Below, piece by piece: positions 55,193 to 63,929 of a DNA stretch of 64,000 bases. This DNA comes from Croceicoccus gelatinilyticus (GTDB taxonomy: Bacteria > Pseudomonadota > Alphaproteobacteria > Sphingomonadales > Sphingomonadaceae). The notes beneath the pieces were generated by a model, which saw only the letters and a list, made by a program, of their open reading frames with translations, was not told the origin of the DNA and ran no database searches. Location of the stretch: NCBI RefSeq assembly GCF_018398395.1, contig NZ_JAHCBF010000005.1, forward strand, positions 293,480 through 357,479, read 5' to 3'. The translations under genes and the position numbers were made by a program. Position 1 is the first letter of the stretch. Each line of letters starts with the position of its first letter.

Positions 55193-56070
55193 CACGCCCC
55201 GCCGGAACCGTTCCGCCCACTTTTGTCATCAACCTGGCAAGACAGGTTGAACGCAGAAGGCGGATGCATGCCCTTGTCACGGCAGCGGGCGTCGAGCCCA
55301 TCTTCGTGGACGCGGTCGACGGCAGCAAGCTCAGCAGCAGTGACTTGCTGCCATGGAGGCGCACTGAAAAAAGAGCGCTTCTGAATGCTGGCGAAGTTGG
55401 ATGTCTGTTGAGCCACGTCTCGGTCTGGGAAAGGATCGTGCGCGAAGGGATCGACCATGCGATAGTCCTTGAAGACGACCTCGTCATCGCGCCCACGTTC
55501 CGGCAGATTCTGCTGCGTATCGGCGAGTTGCCTGAATTCGACCTGTTGCGGATAGAGACCGACCGCTCTCCGATCGTGTTCCGGCAGGAGTGCGAGCTGG
55601 AAATGGCCGGACACCGCGTGCACAAGCTGCTACGCGGGGCGACGCGCACGGGCGGCTACGTCATTTCGCGCCGTGGCGCGCATCGCCTTCTGGCGAACGT
55701 CAACGATTTCGAACAGGCCGTCGACGTCGAGATGTTCAATCCGCGTCGCTCCGTCGTAGACCGGCTGGACATGCTGCAACTTGTCCCGGCTATTTGCGTG
55801 CAGGCAGAACTCGTGCCCGGCATCGCGGTACAGGCCCCCTATCTTTCCAGCGGTATCGAAGCGCTGGGCCAGCGCGCCGATACGCGCCTCGGCAAACGCA
55901 GGCCGACCAATCCGACCCCGATGGAAAGCTTTCGTGCGGTACTTCGGCCAATCAAGCGTCTTGCGGTCAATTTGCTGATCCGCCCCTTTGGCCACACAGA
56001 GCGTCCGATCCCCTTGATCGATTCCTCAACCTCACACTGGGCCGTCCGCAACGCCGCAGCCAAGCGCTGA
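55189..56070 (+). CDS. Glycosyltransferase family 25 (LPS-type)
   Basis: 293 residues. N-terminal TFVINLARQVERRRRMHAL, GEVGCLLSHVSVWERIV, and the donor/metal motif AIVLEDDLVIAPTF, all typical of GT25 galactosyl- or glucosyltransferases. C-terminal third is less conserved and basic. ATG at 55189 overlaps the paralog B stop (ATGA), so the two are translationally coupled. Convergent with the Wzx-like gene. Confidence 0.9.
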   Translation: MTRPAGTVPPTFVINLARQVERRRRMHALVTAAGVEPIFVDAVDGSKLSSSDLLPWRRTEKRALLNAGEVGCLLSHVSVWERIVREGIDHAIVLEDDLVIAPTFRQILLRIGELPEFDLLRIETDRSPIVFRQECELEMAGHRVHKLLRGATRTGGYVISRRGAHRLLANVNDFEQAVDVEMFNPRRSVVDRLDMLQLVPAICVQAELVPGIAVQAPYLSSGIEALGQRADTRLGKRRPTNPTPMESFRAVLRPIKRLAVNLLIRPFGHTERPIPLIDSSTSHWAVRNAAAKR

Positions 56071-56083
56071 TCGGGGTTCTACT

Positions 56084-57568
56084 TCAGTTGGATGATCGGG
56101 CAAGCTTCGGCGCCATCTGCGCCAGAAGCCTGCTGACGATGTACTCCTCCGCACCTGAAGGCCGTCCCGACAGCAGCCACAGGGCCAGGTGTGTGACACC
56201 ATAGACAGCCAGCCCCCCTGCTCCGGCGAGTGCGATCGACAATATCTCGGAAGCAACGCTGGCGTCGTTGAACCACGACAGGCTTTCGTAGAGGAAAAGG
56301 GCCATCGCCCCGTTCGCCGCGATTGAGCGCCAGACGAACAGGAACTGGCGCCGCCATGAAATACCCGCAACCCGCACGATGATCTCCACGCTGAGCGCGG
56401 TGTGAAAGATGTTCGCAAGCGCGCGGCCGATAACGGCACCCATCAGGCCAAAAGTGATCGCGCCGATCACCACCGCCGGAATCGCGATCAAGGCTGCCAG
56501 CATCTCGCGCTTTGCGAGCTGATGCGGTTTCTCCAGCGCCAGCAATAGTGCCTGTGTCGGCATCGCAAGTGTCGCCAATGCGCTGGCCGGAGCCAGGATC
56601 TGGATTACCGGCACGACTGCCAGCCATTTCTCCCCAAGCCCCAACCGGACCAGAGGTTCGGCCATCAACATGAGGAATACGGAAATCGGCATGATGGCAG
56701 CCGCCACCATCGATTGCCCGCGCAAGTACGATTGCTGCAATCGCTCGGTATTCTCGCGGATCTTGACGAGGCTTGGGTACATCACGCTGACAAGCGGCAT
56801 CCCGATCGCCCAGCTAGCCGTCGTGGCAACGCTGCGCCCCATCGAAAAGAAGCCCAACGGCGCCTTGCCAAGCACACCGCCGATCAGGAAGCGATCACCT
56901 TCCTGGCTGACGGTGGCCAAGGCTCGCGAAATCGACATCCAGCCCGCGAAGGTCAGCAGCCTGCTCCAGTTCAGCAGCGAAAAACGCGGCCGGTACGGTG
57001 CCCAAATGTAAGTCAGCGCGGTTATGACCATCGGAGGCATGATCGATACGATCAGCAGCGAGAAGTATGACCCGGTCTGCCACGCGATCACGACCGCAGT
57101 CGCGAAAGACGTCATGCGGGCAATCAGGTCGATCGTCGCGGTCGGTGCGTAATTCACCTCGCGCGCGAACATGACCATCATCGGGCTTCGCAGGCCCGTG
57201 ATGAATGGCGCAAGGCCAAGCAGCGCGATCAGCAATATCAGGCGCTGATCATCATAAATGATCGAGATCGGAACCGAGAGCGCCAGCATGGCGCCGGCGA
57301 TGATCGTGCCGCGCAGGAATGACAGCGTGAACCCGGTGTCCACGTCACCGGGCCTGACCTCTTTTTCCCGGATCAGGGCATCGACGATGGGCAGTTCGGT
57401 CGCTGCCTCCAGAACCATCAAAGTGGCCAGTGCAATCATGACCATGCCGAAATCGGCTGGCGTCAGGAAACGCGCGATGACCAGCGCCGCAAGGATGTCG
57501 AGACCGCGCCCGACAAGGCGTGCGGAGGCGAATATCGCCGAAGACCGGAAAACCTTGTTAGCGAGCAT
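56084..57568 (-). CDS. Wzx-type polysaccharide flippase (MOP superfamily)
   Basis: 494 residues with about 12-14 hydrophobic spans and the usual MOP start VFRSSAIFASARLVGRGLDILAALVIARFLTPADFGMV. It would flip lipid-linked repeat units across the inner membrane before polymerisation by the Wzy-like protein. The C-terminal span region ends ALWLLSGRPSG. Minus strand, 52 bases downstream of the epimerase start region; both read leftward with the epimerase stop at 57621 just upstream of its start. Confidence 0.9.
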   Translation of the reverse strand: MLANKVFRSSAIFASARLVGRGLDILAALVIARFLTPADFGMVMIALATLMVLEAATELPIVDALIREKEVRPGDVDTGFTLSFLRGTIIAGAMLALSVPISIIYDDQRLILLIALLGLAPFITGLRSPMMVMFAREVNYAPTATIDLIARMTSFATAVVIAWQTGSYFSLLIVSIMPPMVITALTYIWAPYRPRFSLLNWSRLLTFAGWMSISRALATVSQEGDRFLIGGVLGKAPLGFFSMGRSVATTASWAIGMPLVSVMYPSLVKIRENTERLQQSYLRGQSMVAAAIMPISVFLMLMAEPLVRLGLGEKWLAVVPVIQILAPASALATLAMPTQALLLALEKPHQLAKREMLAALIAIPAVVIGAITFGLMGAVIGRALANIFHTALSVEIIVRVAGISWRRQFLFVWRSIAANGAMALFLYESLSWFNDASVASEILSIALAGAGGLAVYGVTHLALWLLSGRPSGAEEYIVSRLLAQMAPKLARSSN

Positions 57569-57620
57569 CAGCGGACAACTGTACGAGCAGGACGGGATGG
57601 GCGTTTCTGGTCGTGATCAT

Positions 57621-58622
57621 TCAGCCCGCCATGTTCGGCACATAGCCAAGGCTCGGCAGCGCATTGCGATCACGCGATTTCGGTGGAGGCCGCCGGATCG
57701 GCATGGAATCCAGGTTCTGCACCAACTGGCTAAGGCCGACCCGCAAGTGCCGAGTCGGCAAGGCATCGGGAACGTGGCGAGCCAGGCGGCCGAAATCGAT
57801 GTCATGGCGGCAATGATCCATCGCGGGAAGATGGGCCGCGTCGATCCGTGCACCCGGCAGCACTGCTTTCAGGGCCATGCCTATTTCCACAAGGCTCAGG
57901 CTTTCGCGCACGCGGCCCACGTTGAAAATTTCGCGGTGGACCAGATCGCGGCGCGCCTTGAGCAAGGCCGCGGATGCCCTTGCCGCATCCTCCACGTGCA
58001 AGACAGCGTGCCGGCCCGATCCGTCGCTGTTCAGCGGGATCTTGCCGAGCGAGTAGGCCGTCGCCGCAAGCCGGTTCATGAACCCGCGAAAGTGCATGTT
58101 CGCACCGTGGCCATAGACATCGGGCAGACGCATGATCGTGGGGCTGAAGGTTGAAGACGCAAGGCTGCAGATCGCGAGCTCTGCCCTGACCTTGGATCGG
58201 TAATGATGCGTGCCGGCATAAATCTCGCCGTTCTCGCAGACGCAATCGTCCTCCGTCGCCCATTGGTAGTTCGCCCACGAAGCGAAAACAAAGCGCGGAA
58301 CCGCCGCCTGACATGCCCGCAAGGCAAGACGAAGCGTGTTCGACAGGTCCTTGTCGAATGCCGCGGCAGAGCCGCAGTCAGGTTCTGGCGCGGCGAGATG
58401 GATCACCGCGTCAAACCCGCTCAACAGCTCGAGCGATTCCTCGCTGGCGAGAAAGTCGCCAAGCTCGCGGGAAATCGTTTCGACCGCGTCCGGTGCCAAA
58501 AGCGGACAGCCGGGCATTGACGTGCGCTGGTCCAGGCCAATCACTTCATGCCCGTCACGTTTGAGCTTCGCGATCAGGGTCGAGCCTAGATACCCCCGGT
58601 GTCCGGTTACCAAAACTTTCAT
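57621..58622 (-). CDS. NAD-dependent epimerase/dehydratase-like SDR, atypical YxxxK
   Basis: 333 residues. Rossmann motif LVTGHRGYLG (~4-13), acidic Asp31, Ser115 region FASWANYQ. The expected YxxxK reads HHYRSK: His140 occupies the Tyr place and Tyr141 is shifted by one, with Lys144. C-terminal half LPDVYGHGANMHF and EIFNVGRVRESLSL fit extended SDRs. It probably makes or modifies a nucleotide sugar for the polymer. Start 58622 is chosen because the frame upstream overlaps unrelated DNA. Confidence 0.86.
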   Translation of the reverse strand: MKVLVTGHRGYLGSTLIAKLKRDGHEVIGLDQRTSMPGCPLLAPDAVETISRELGDFLASEESLELLSGFDAVIHLAAPEPDCGSAAAFDKDLSNTLRLALRACQAAVPRFVFASWANYQWATEDDCVCENGEIYAGTHHYRSKVRAELAICSLASSTFSPTIMRLPDVYGHGANMHFRGFMNRLAATAYSLGKIPLNSDGSGRHAVLHVEDAARASAALLKARRDLVHREIFNVGRVRESLSLVEIGMALKAVLPGARIDAAHLPAMDHCRHDIDFGRLARHVPDALPTRHLRVGLSQLVQNLDSMPIRRPPPKSRDRNALPSLGYVPNMAG

Positions 58623-58676
58623 GTGCGACTCCAACGGTACCCGTCGTGCACTATCGTGCGCTTTTGGGCCCGCGGC

Positions 58677-58713
58677 ACTCAATCGGCATTCCGTATGGCG
58701 CTCTCGATTGAGT
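58677..58713. promoter_or_regulatory. 9-bp inverted repeat between divergent epimerase and hydrolase genes
   Basis: ACTCAATCG (58677-58685) and CGATTGAGT (58705-58713) form a perfect inverted repeat with a 19-base spacer, in the 195-base gap between the two start codons. No T-run follows. Layout suits a dimeric regulator site (inference). Confidence 0.45.
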
Positions 58714-58817
58714 AGCACCTCCAAAGTATTAGGGGCTTGCGAAGGATTTCCGCTGGCTCGCCGATCTAGTCCCCAATCGCAATTGGAATGACACGCACGC
58801 CTTCGCACAATAGCGGT

Positions 58818-59972
58818 ATGAAAATCCGTGCCTGCCTGACAGCCTTGCAGCGAGATCCGCGACAGGCCCCGCGAACCGCGCTGTGTGCCGCGGCAGCATG
58901 CATGGCCATCGCCGTTCCGATGATGAATGCCGCTGACGTGCAGGCCGTGAATGCGCCAAAGCCCGCACGCGTCGATCCCAAAAGCGAGATTTCGGAAATC
59001 CGCCAACTGGCTGCGGAATCCGTCATGTCGAAAGCTCTTGAACCGGTTGGGCAGGCCGATGCCACGCGCATCAACCTTGCGCGCGCATTCGACAGGGCAC
59101 CGACCGCGATGAGCAGCTTCAGCTTTCTGGGCGGGCAGACCGACCGCGACCGGGCGATCCAGTGCCTCGCCGAGGCGGCCTATTTCGAGGCCGGAAATGA
59201 TATCGAGGGCCAGCGCGCGGTCATGCAGGTCGTTCTCAATCGTGTGCGGCACCCAGTCTATCCGTCGACGGTATGCGGTGTGGTGTTCGAAGGCTCGTCC
59301 CGCAAGACCGGCTGTCAGTTCACGTTCACCTGTGACGGTTCGCGCGACCGGCGCTGGTCGGATACCGGCGTGAAGCGCGCGCGCAAGCTCGCGGCGGCAG
59401 CGCTGGATGGTTACGTCGACAAGGCCGTTGGCACCGCAACGCACTACCACGCGGACTATGTCGTACCCTACTGGAGCGGGTCGCTGGCAAAGATCGCGGC
59501 CGTTGGGCAGCACCTTTTCTACACGTTCCCTCACAGAGCCGGCTCGCGGGCCTACTTCCGTGCCGGTGGCGGCCGGAATGAACCTGTTATTCCGGGTGCT
59601 GCGGACAATCATGGCGACGCCGAGGCGCAACTGGTGGCCGAGAACACCGTTACCACGAGTATCACCGCCGTCAGCGCAATGGACGAGGTGAAGGCAATCA
59701 ACGTCGATGCCGCCATCTTTCAGCTTGTCGACCCGTCCGTACCTTCGGGTCGCTGGGCGGTAACCGCGCTCAATAGCTGCGCCGATCGTTCTGTGTGCGA
59801 AGTCTTCGCTTACACAAGCCAGGCTGCAATGCAGGCAGATGTCGGCGTGCAAGCGTCACAGCGCCGCCCCGCTTTCACCCTCCACAAGGACATCAAGGCT
59901 GGCATCGAGCAAGCGAGATGGAACTGCCAGATCGCGGCAAGGTCCAATCCTGCCGAATGTCTGTCGCAGTGA
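58818..59972 (+). CDS. SleB-type cell wall hydrolase
   Basis: 384 residues. A hydrophobic stretch (~30-48) may be an anchor or signal. The hydrolase domain of the SleB/CwlJ family runs from about 115 to 225: CLAEAAYFEAGNDIEGQRAVMQVVLNRV, HPVYPSTVCGVVFEG, CQFTFTCDG, and ATHYHADYVVPYW. The Glu in AYFEAG is the likely catalytic residue. It cuts peptidoglycan, perhaps opening the wall for polymer export. The C-terminal 150 residues are unassigned and Cys-containing. Divergent from the epimerase. Confidence 0.9.
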   Translation: MKIRACLTALQRDPRQAPRTALCAAAACMAIAVPMMNAADVQAVNAPKPARVDPKSEISEIRQLAAESVMSKALEPVGQADATRINLARAFDRAPTAMSSFSFLGGQTDRDRAIQCLAEAAYFEAGNDIEGQRAVMQVVLNRVRHPVYPSTVCGVVFEGSSRKTGCQFTFTCDGSRDRRWSDTGVKRARKLAAAALDGYVDKAVGTATHYHADYVVPYWSGSLAKIAAVGQHLFYTFPHRAGSRAYFRAGGGRNEPVIPGAADNHGDAEAQLVAENTVTTSITAVSAMDEVKAINVDAAIFQLVDPSVPSGRWAVTALNSCADRSVCEVFAYTSQAAMQADVGVQASQRRPAFTLHKDIKAGIEQARWNCQIAARSNPAECLSQ

Positions 59973-60081
59973 GCCAAGCGTAAGGCTGGCAGGGAAGCCC
60001 GTGGCGTTTGCCAGAGACAGTCTCGAATGCACCCTCTGCCCTGAGAATCATGCATAGGCGTTTTCCTGCTGCACGAACTAT

Positions 60082-60117
60082 GCGGCGGCTGCTCCCCTAA
60101 GGGGGCCAGTCCGCCGC
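60082..60117. repeat. Strong hairpin between convergent hydrolase and acyltransferase genes
   Basis: GCGGCGG (60082-60088) pairs with CCGCCGC (60111-60117), CTG with CAG, and TCCCC with GGGGG around a TAA loop, giving about 15 paired positions in 36 bases with a one-base mismatch and one bulge. Located 110 bases after the hydrolase stop and 17 bases before the acyltransferase stop. No T-tract on either side. Confidence 0.6.
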
Positions 60118-60133
60118 CGGTACGTTAGCCGCA

Positions 60134-61222
60134 CTATCCCGTTATGCGAGCATGTATGGGGCCCGCGCTGCGTGATTTTGCCAGCAGCATACGCGTCGGA
60201 CGATCCACGCAGCGAAAAACGAAAAGCGACAAGACCACGACGCCCGGGATGACGAAGATCGCGTTGTTAACCTCCGCGCCACCGATCGCGATGCCAGCGA
60301 ATTTGCACATGCCTGCCACGATCCACAAAAGCGGAACGTGGATCGCATAGAGCGGATAAGACAAGTCGCCGAGCGCCTTGGCCAATCCTTCGAACCTGCC
60401 ACTGACGGGAACGCGAGAGCCACCAAGCACGATCATCGGAAAAACTGCGCAAATGACGAACACGGCAAGCAAGGGCTGCATGGTCGCTTTCGGCACGAAG
60501 AAAATCGCCGTCAGGAGCACAATTGGGACGAGCGCATGATAGCGAACTGCGGTCAGTAAGCGGTCGCGAAATCGGTAAACAAGAACACCAGTTCCGAAGC
60601 CCAGTGTGACGCGCCCCAGTCCGTGCAGATAGACCTGAATGCTAGTGCTCTGATCTGAAGCGCTCAAACCCGCGCCGAATATCACCGATGCCCAGTCGAA
60701 CACGGCAATCGCCGCAACGGGCAGGATGGCCAGGATCCACTTCGAGTTCACTTTGAACAGAAACAGGCAAAAAGCGAGATAGGCCAGCATTTCGAAATGC
60801 AGCGACCAGATTGGCCCGTTAAGCGGAAACATTGCCGCCAGATCGGTCCCGGTGTTCGGCAGGAGCAACAGGTTCTTCACGAACTGGCCGATCAGATCGG
60901 TGCTGCTTACAGGATCGCCTTTCAGCACCCCTGCCCCGATGACACGGGCAACGCCAAGCACCGCGCCCAGGATGATCATCGGATAAAGCCGGATGATGCG
61001 TGAGACGAGGTAAGTCTTTTTACTGAAGCCCGCCAGCAAGCGATCTCCATAGGAATGAGCGATGACAAAACCGCTCAACATGAAGAACAGGTCGACGGCC
61101 AGCCCTCCGGATCCGAACGGTGTGTATCCAAATCCAGCGAACCAATGCAGAAGCACGACCGCGATGGCCGCCACGCCGCGAAGCATGTCGAGATAGAGGA
61201 AATGTTCCTTGGGCTTGTCCAT
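60134..61222 (-). CDS. Acyltransferase family 3 (OafA/ExoZ-like)
   Basis: 362 residues with about ten spans. The conserved His is in VVLLHWFAGFGY (about residue 28), with SRIIRLYP and FFMLSGFVIAHSYG typical of the family. It transfers acetyl or other acyl groups to sugars, so it probably decorates the exopolysaccharide. ATG 61222 is preferred; a TTG at 61270 would overlap the pyruvyl transferase stop. Minus strand, read after the pyruvyl transferase gene. Confidence 0.9.
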   Translation of the reverse strand: MDKPKEHFLYLDMLRGVAAIAVVLLHWFAGFGYTPFGSGGLAVDLFFMLSGFVIAHSYGDRLLAGFSKKTYLVSRIIRLYPMIILGAVLGVARVIGAGVLKGDPVSSTDLIGQFVKNLLLLPNTGTDLAAMFPLNGPIWSLHFEMLAYLAFCLFLFKVNSKWILAILPVAAIAVFDWASVIFGAGLSASDQSTSIQVYLHGLGRVTLGFGTGVLVYRFRDRLLTAVRYHALVPIVLLTAIFFVPKATMQPLLAVFVICAVFPMIVLGGSRVPVSGRFEGLAKALGDLSYPLYAIHVPLLWIVAGMCKFAGIAIGGAEVNNAIFVIPGVVVLSLFVFRCVDRPTRMLLAKSRSAGPIHARITG

Positions 61223-61266
61223 GGTGAAGGTTCCAGTTCTGCGCAACTGAGCCGAGAGGGGGGAGT

Positions 61267-62565
61267 TCAATTTGCGGGTGCAAAATTCTGCATTGCCGAT
61301 TCACGGACCGACGGCAGCGCCGCCGTCACTTGTCGGCGCTGTCTATCCAGGTCGGATATCCACGTGACGATTCGCTCCTGAAACACGCCCGGGTCCGCCA
61401 GGACGCTTCTGGCATCCGTCAGGTTGTCGCAATCGAGATTACAAAGCTGGAGCAGGCCTTCCATCTTGTCCTTGTAATCGATGCCGAATGTCGGCGTTGC
61501 CGCGCCGATGGAAGCGATCATCAGGTGCATTCGTCCGGAAATGACACCGTCGAGGTGAGAGGAAAGCGCCTTGATTTCCGAAGCGGTCAGCCGGGCATCG
61601 GGATAGAGCAGCCTGTTCGGAAACCGGGAGGTCAGCTGCTCGTACAGGGGGCGCAGGCAAAGCGCGTCAGATGACGATCCGCGCTCATCATGATCGATCA
61701 GCAGGATCGCAATGTCGCCGGTCTGCAATAGCCCCTCGACAACCTCTCCCATGGCCTGGATCAGGTCCTGCAAGGCCGTTCGGCGATCGAGTTCGAGCAA
61801 AAGCGGGTGGAAGTTCAGGCCGATCACCGTCCTACCTTGCGATCGCTGCTCCTCGATCCATTGCTCGAGCTCTGTAACGGAACGGCTTTCCCGTGGCTTT
61901 AGCAGGAAGGCTACGTCGGCGACCTCGCGCGCCGAACACTCGCTTGCGTCTGCAAAGCGGGCGTACGAAACCGGGTCTCGCAAGTTGACAGCGACGCTCT
62001 CGTCCAGCTTGTCGAAAATGGTCGTGACCATCGGATGGATGTCTCGGCTGACGCTGAAGCCGGTGATGTAGGCTTCGGCCCCGGAACGGGACAGCAGATC
62101 GACCAGTGCGACGTTGCGAACAGAGAAGGATGGATCATAACTGCCATCGATACCGTCCGCGCCCATCAGAATGACGACATCAGGGCGAATGGCCAGCGCT
62201 CCGGCGTAGCTTTCGGTCAGACTACTGCCACCTTCCAAAATGGCGAGTGGTGCAAGGTCCAGCTTCTCGGCTGCATCGTCTGAAGTTCCGCCAGCGGTTG
62301 CGATGTAGATTGTAGCCTGCGGCATGCGGCGGAACCACTCCGCCTTGATCGCGCCGATCATGGCCTGATCACCCGTGGAGCTCGATATCAGCACCGGATC
62401 AGAGGGAATTATCAGGACAGTGCGGTCTGCGTCACCGCAATTCGCAGTGTCGACCGTCAGACCTTCCCATTCGGTGATGAGCCGCCTGCTTTTCCAATTC
62501 AGATAACGCGTACGGAAGCCCAAGTGCCTCCACACGAATTTGGCGATTGATCGAACGATGGGCAA
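61267..62565 (-). CDS. Polysaccharide pyruvyl transferase family protein
   Basis: 432 residues. The PF04230-type core includes SSSTGDQAMIGAI near the N-terminus, VVILMGADGIDGSYD, and the C-terminal GVISGRMHLMIASIGAATPTFGIDYKDKMEGL, a hallmark of the family. These enzymes add pyruvate ketals from PEP to sugars, giving negative charge. Its stop overlaps the acyltransferase's longest frame by 4 bases, so pyruvylation and acylation are a two-gene decoration unit at the right end of the locus. Confidence 0.9.
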   Translation of the reverse strand: MPIVRSIAKFVWRHLGFRTRYLNWKSRRLITEWEGLTVDTANCGDADRTVLIIPSDPVLISSSTGDQAMIGAIKAEWFRRMPQATIYIATAGGTSDDAAEKLDLAPLAILEGGSSLTESYAGALAIRPDVVILMGADGIDGSYDPSFSVRNVALVDLLSRSGAEAYITGFSVSRDIHPMVTTIFDKLDESVAVNLRDPVSYARFADASECSAREVADVAFLLKPRESRSVTELEQWIEEQRSQGRTVIGLNFHPLLLELDRRTALQDLIQAMGEVVEGLLQTGDIAILLIDHDERGSSSDALCLRPLYEQLTSRFPNRLLYPDARLTASEIKALSSHLDGVISGRMHLMIASIGAATPTFGIDYKDKMEGLLQLCNLDCDNLTDARSVLADPGVFQERIVTWISDLDRQRRQVTAALPSVRESAMQNFAPAN

Positions 62566-62620
62566 TTCCTTTGGCTTGCCTATCGTTATGAGTCAGTTGG
62601 AAAATTTTTGAATATGCGCA

Positions 62621-62689
62621 TTAGGGCTAATCGCGTGGATTGCGCGATTGTCAGGGGCGAACACTAATCATTCTGGGCTAATTAGGGCT
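62621..62689. repeat. Short direct repeats upstream of the pyruvyl transferase gene
   Basis: TTAGGGCT occurs at 62621-62628 and 62682-62689; GGGCTAAT at 62624-62631 and 62675-62682. ATCGCG and CGCGAT (62630-62635, 62643-62648) make a small palindrome. All lie in the 192-base AT-richer gap upstream of the minus-strand pyruvyl transferase gene; possible operator sites. Confidence 0.3.
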
Positions 62690-62757
62690 CAAAAACCGGC
62701 CAAGCTCCTATCCTGGGCAAACTACCCCTTTTGAACGAAAAGGTCGGATAAGCTTGG

Positions 62758-63714
62758 TTAAAAAGTCTCCCCGACCATCTGTTCGCTTACCGCCCAGAGC
62801 TTTCTGGCGCGTTCAGCATCGAGAGCATAGGAGCGCACACCCACCAATTCCTCATCATCTCGCACCGGGGCAACGCTGCAATCTTCGCAATAAACCCCAC
62901 CAACACGATCAGCCGGTGCGACAACCGCGGCCCAGACGGAGGTCGCGGCACCTTGCGGGATTGTCTTGAGGACTAGCGGATTATCACCACTGGCATTGTT
63001 GGCGTTGTCCATCATCGCCTGAAAAGCGGCTTCGTCCATGTGGCGAGCAAGGTCCGTATCCATGATCGCGCCGGGGTGAACTGCCGTGGCGCGAATCCCT
63101 GCATCACGGTGGCGACGGTCGAATTCGACCGCGAACAATATAGTGGCGGTCTTCGAACGGGCGTAGGCGACGCCTGCATCGTATTTGCTGTCGGCGAAGT
63201 TCGGATCATCAAGGTCAACGTCAGAGAACCGGTGCGCAAGCGAGGAAAGCAAGACTACGCGGGCCGGACTGCGCAACAACGGAACAAGCCGGTTGATCAG
63301 CAAGAAGTGCCCTAGGTGATTAGTGCCAAACTGAGTTTCGAATCCGTCCTCGGTGTGGCCGAACGGGGTAGCCATGACACCGGCATTCGCAATGATCCCG
63401 TCGAAGCAAGTACCCTCCTCGAGAAGCTCGTCGGCGCATCGACGCACGCTTTCCAGAGATGCCAGATCCAGTGTGACCAGCGAAAAAGAACCACCCGACG
63501 AACTCGAAGCCTCCACGACGCTTTCCGTGTTGCTCTTCGCCTTTGCGAAATCACGAACCGTGCCGACGACATGAGCCCCGCTGGCGACCAGCGCACGGCA
63601 AGTTTCGATACCAAGCCCCGAAGATGCTCCGGTCACCAGAAAGCGCTTGCCGGAAAGTTCATGCCCGGAAAGCACCTCGTCAGTTGTCGATTTCTGCGAA
63701 AAAGTCTGCACCAT
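62758..63714 (-). CDS. SDR, retinol-dehydrogenase-like
   Basis: 318 residues. TGASSGLG (~28-35), NAGVMATPFG, catalytic Ser in LLSSLAHRF, YARSK, and a long loop between them typical of the RDH/WWOX-like SDR group. VCEDC-type Cys near the C-terminus (YCEDCSVAPV) is seen in related bacterial proteins. Start is taken at 63714 (MVQTFSQ); a 15-residue longer form is possible and ribosome sites are poor. Monocistronic; substrate unknown. Confidence 0.88.
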   Translation of the reverse strand: MVQTFSQKSTTDEVLSGHELSGKRFLVTGASSGLGIETCRALVASGAHVVGTVRDFAKAKSNTESVVEASSSSGGSFSLVTLDLASLESVRRCADELLEEGTCFDGIIANAGVMATPFGHTEDGFETQFGTNHLGHFLLINRLVPLLRSPARVVLLSSLAHRFSDVDLDDPNFADSKYDAGVAYARSKTATILFAVEFDRRHRDAGIRATAVHPGAIMDTDLARHMDEAAFQAMMDNANNASGDNPLVLKTIPQGAATSVWAAVVAPADRVGGVYCEDCSVAPVRDDEELVGVRSYALDAERARKLWAVSEQMVGETF

Positions 63715-63890
63715 GAAATTACTCGGAACGTTGCGATATCCGTCAACGAGACCAGCCAAGCGGAGACATGTCCACCCCTCAGCGACCTAATTCCGCGCAG
63801 AAATATAAGAGCCATCAACCAACTGACAGACACTCGGTCACCAAACATCAAGGCTAAGCGGCCTCGCAGGGATCTGCCCGATCCAAACAC

Positions 63891-63928
63891 AAAAAGCCCC
63901 CTTGGCGTTATGGCCTAGGGGGCTTTTT

Positions 63929-63929
<1 letters not shown>
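63891..63929. terminator. Bidirectional terminator next to the tRNA
   Basis: AAAAAGCCCCC (63891-63901) pairs with GGGGGCTTTTTT (63918-63929) around a 16-base loop. On the minus strand it ends the initiator tRNA transcript, since the tRNA CCA end abuts it at 63929; on the plus strand it also reads as hairpin plus T-run. Confidence 0.9.

Noticed and set aside
58623..59852. Upstream extension of the epimerase frame by about 400 codons
   Set aside because: Antisense to the cell wall hydrolase gene; the Rossmann fold starts at 58622.
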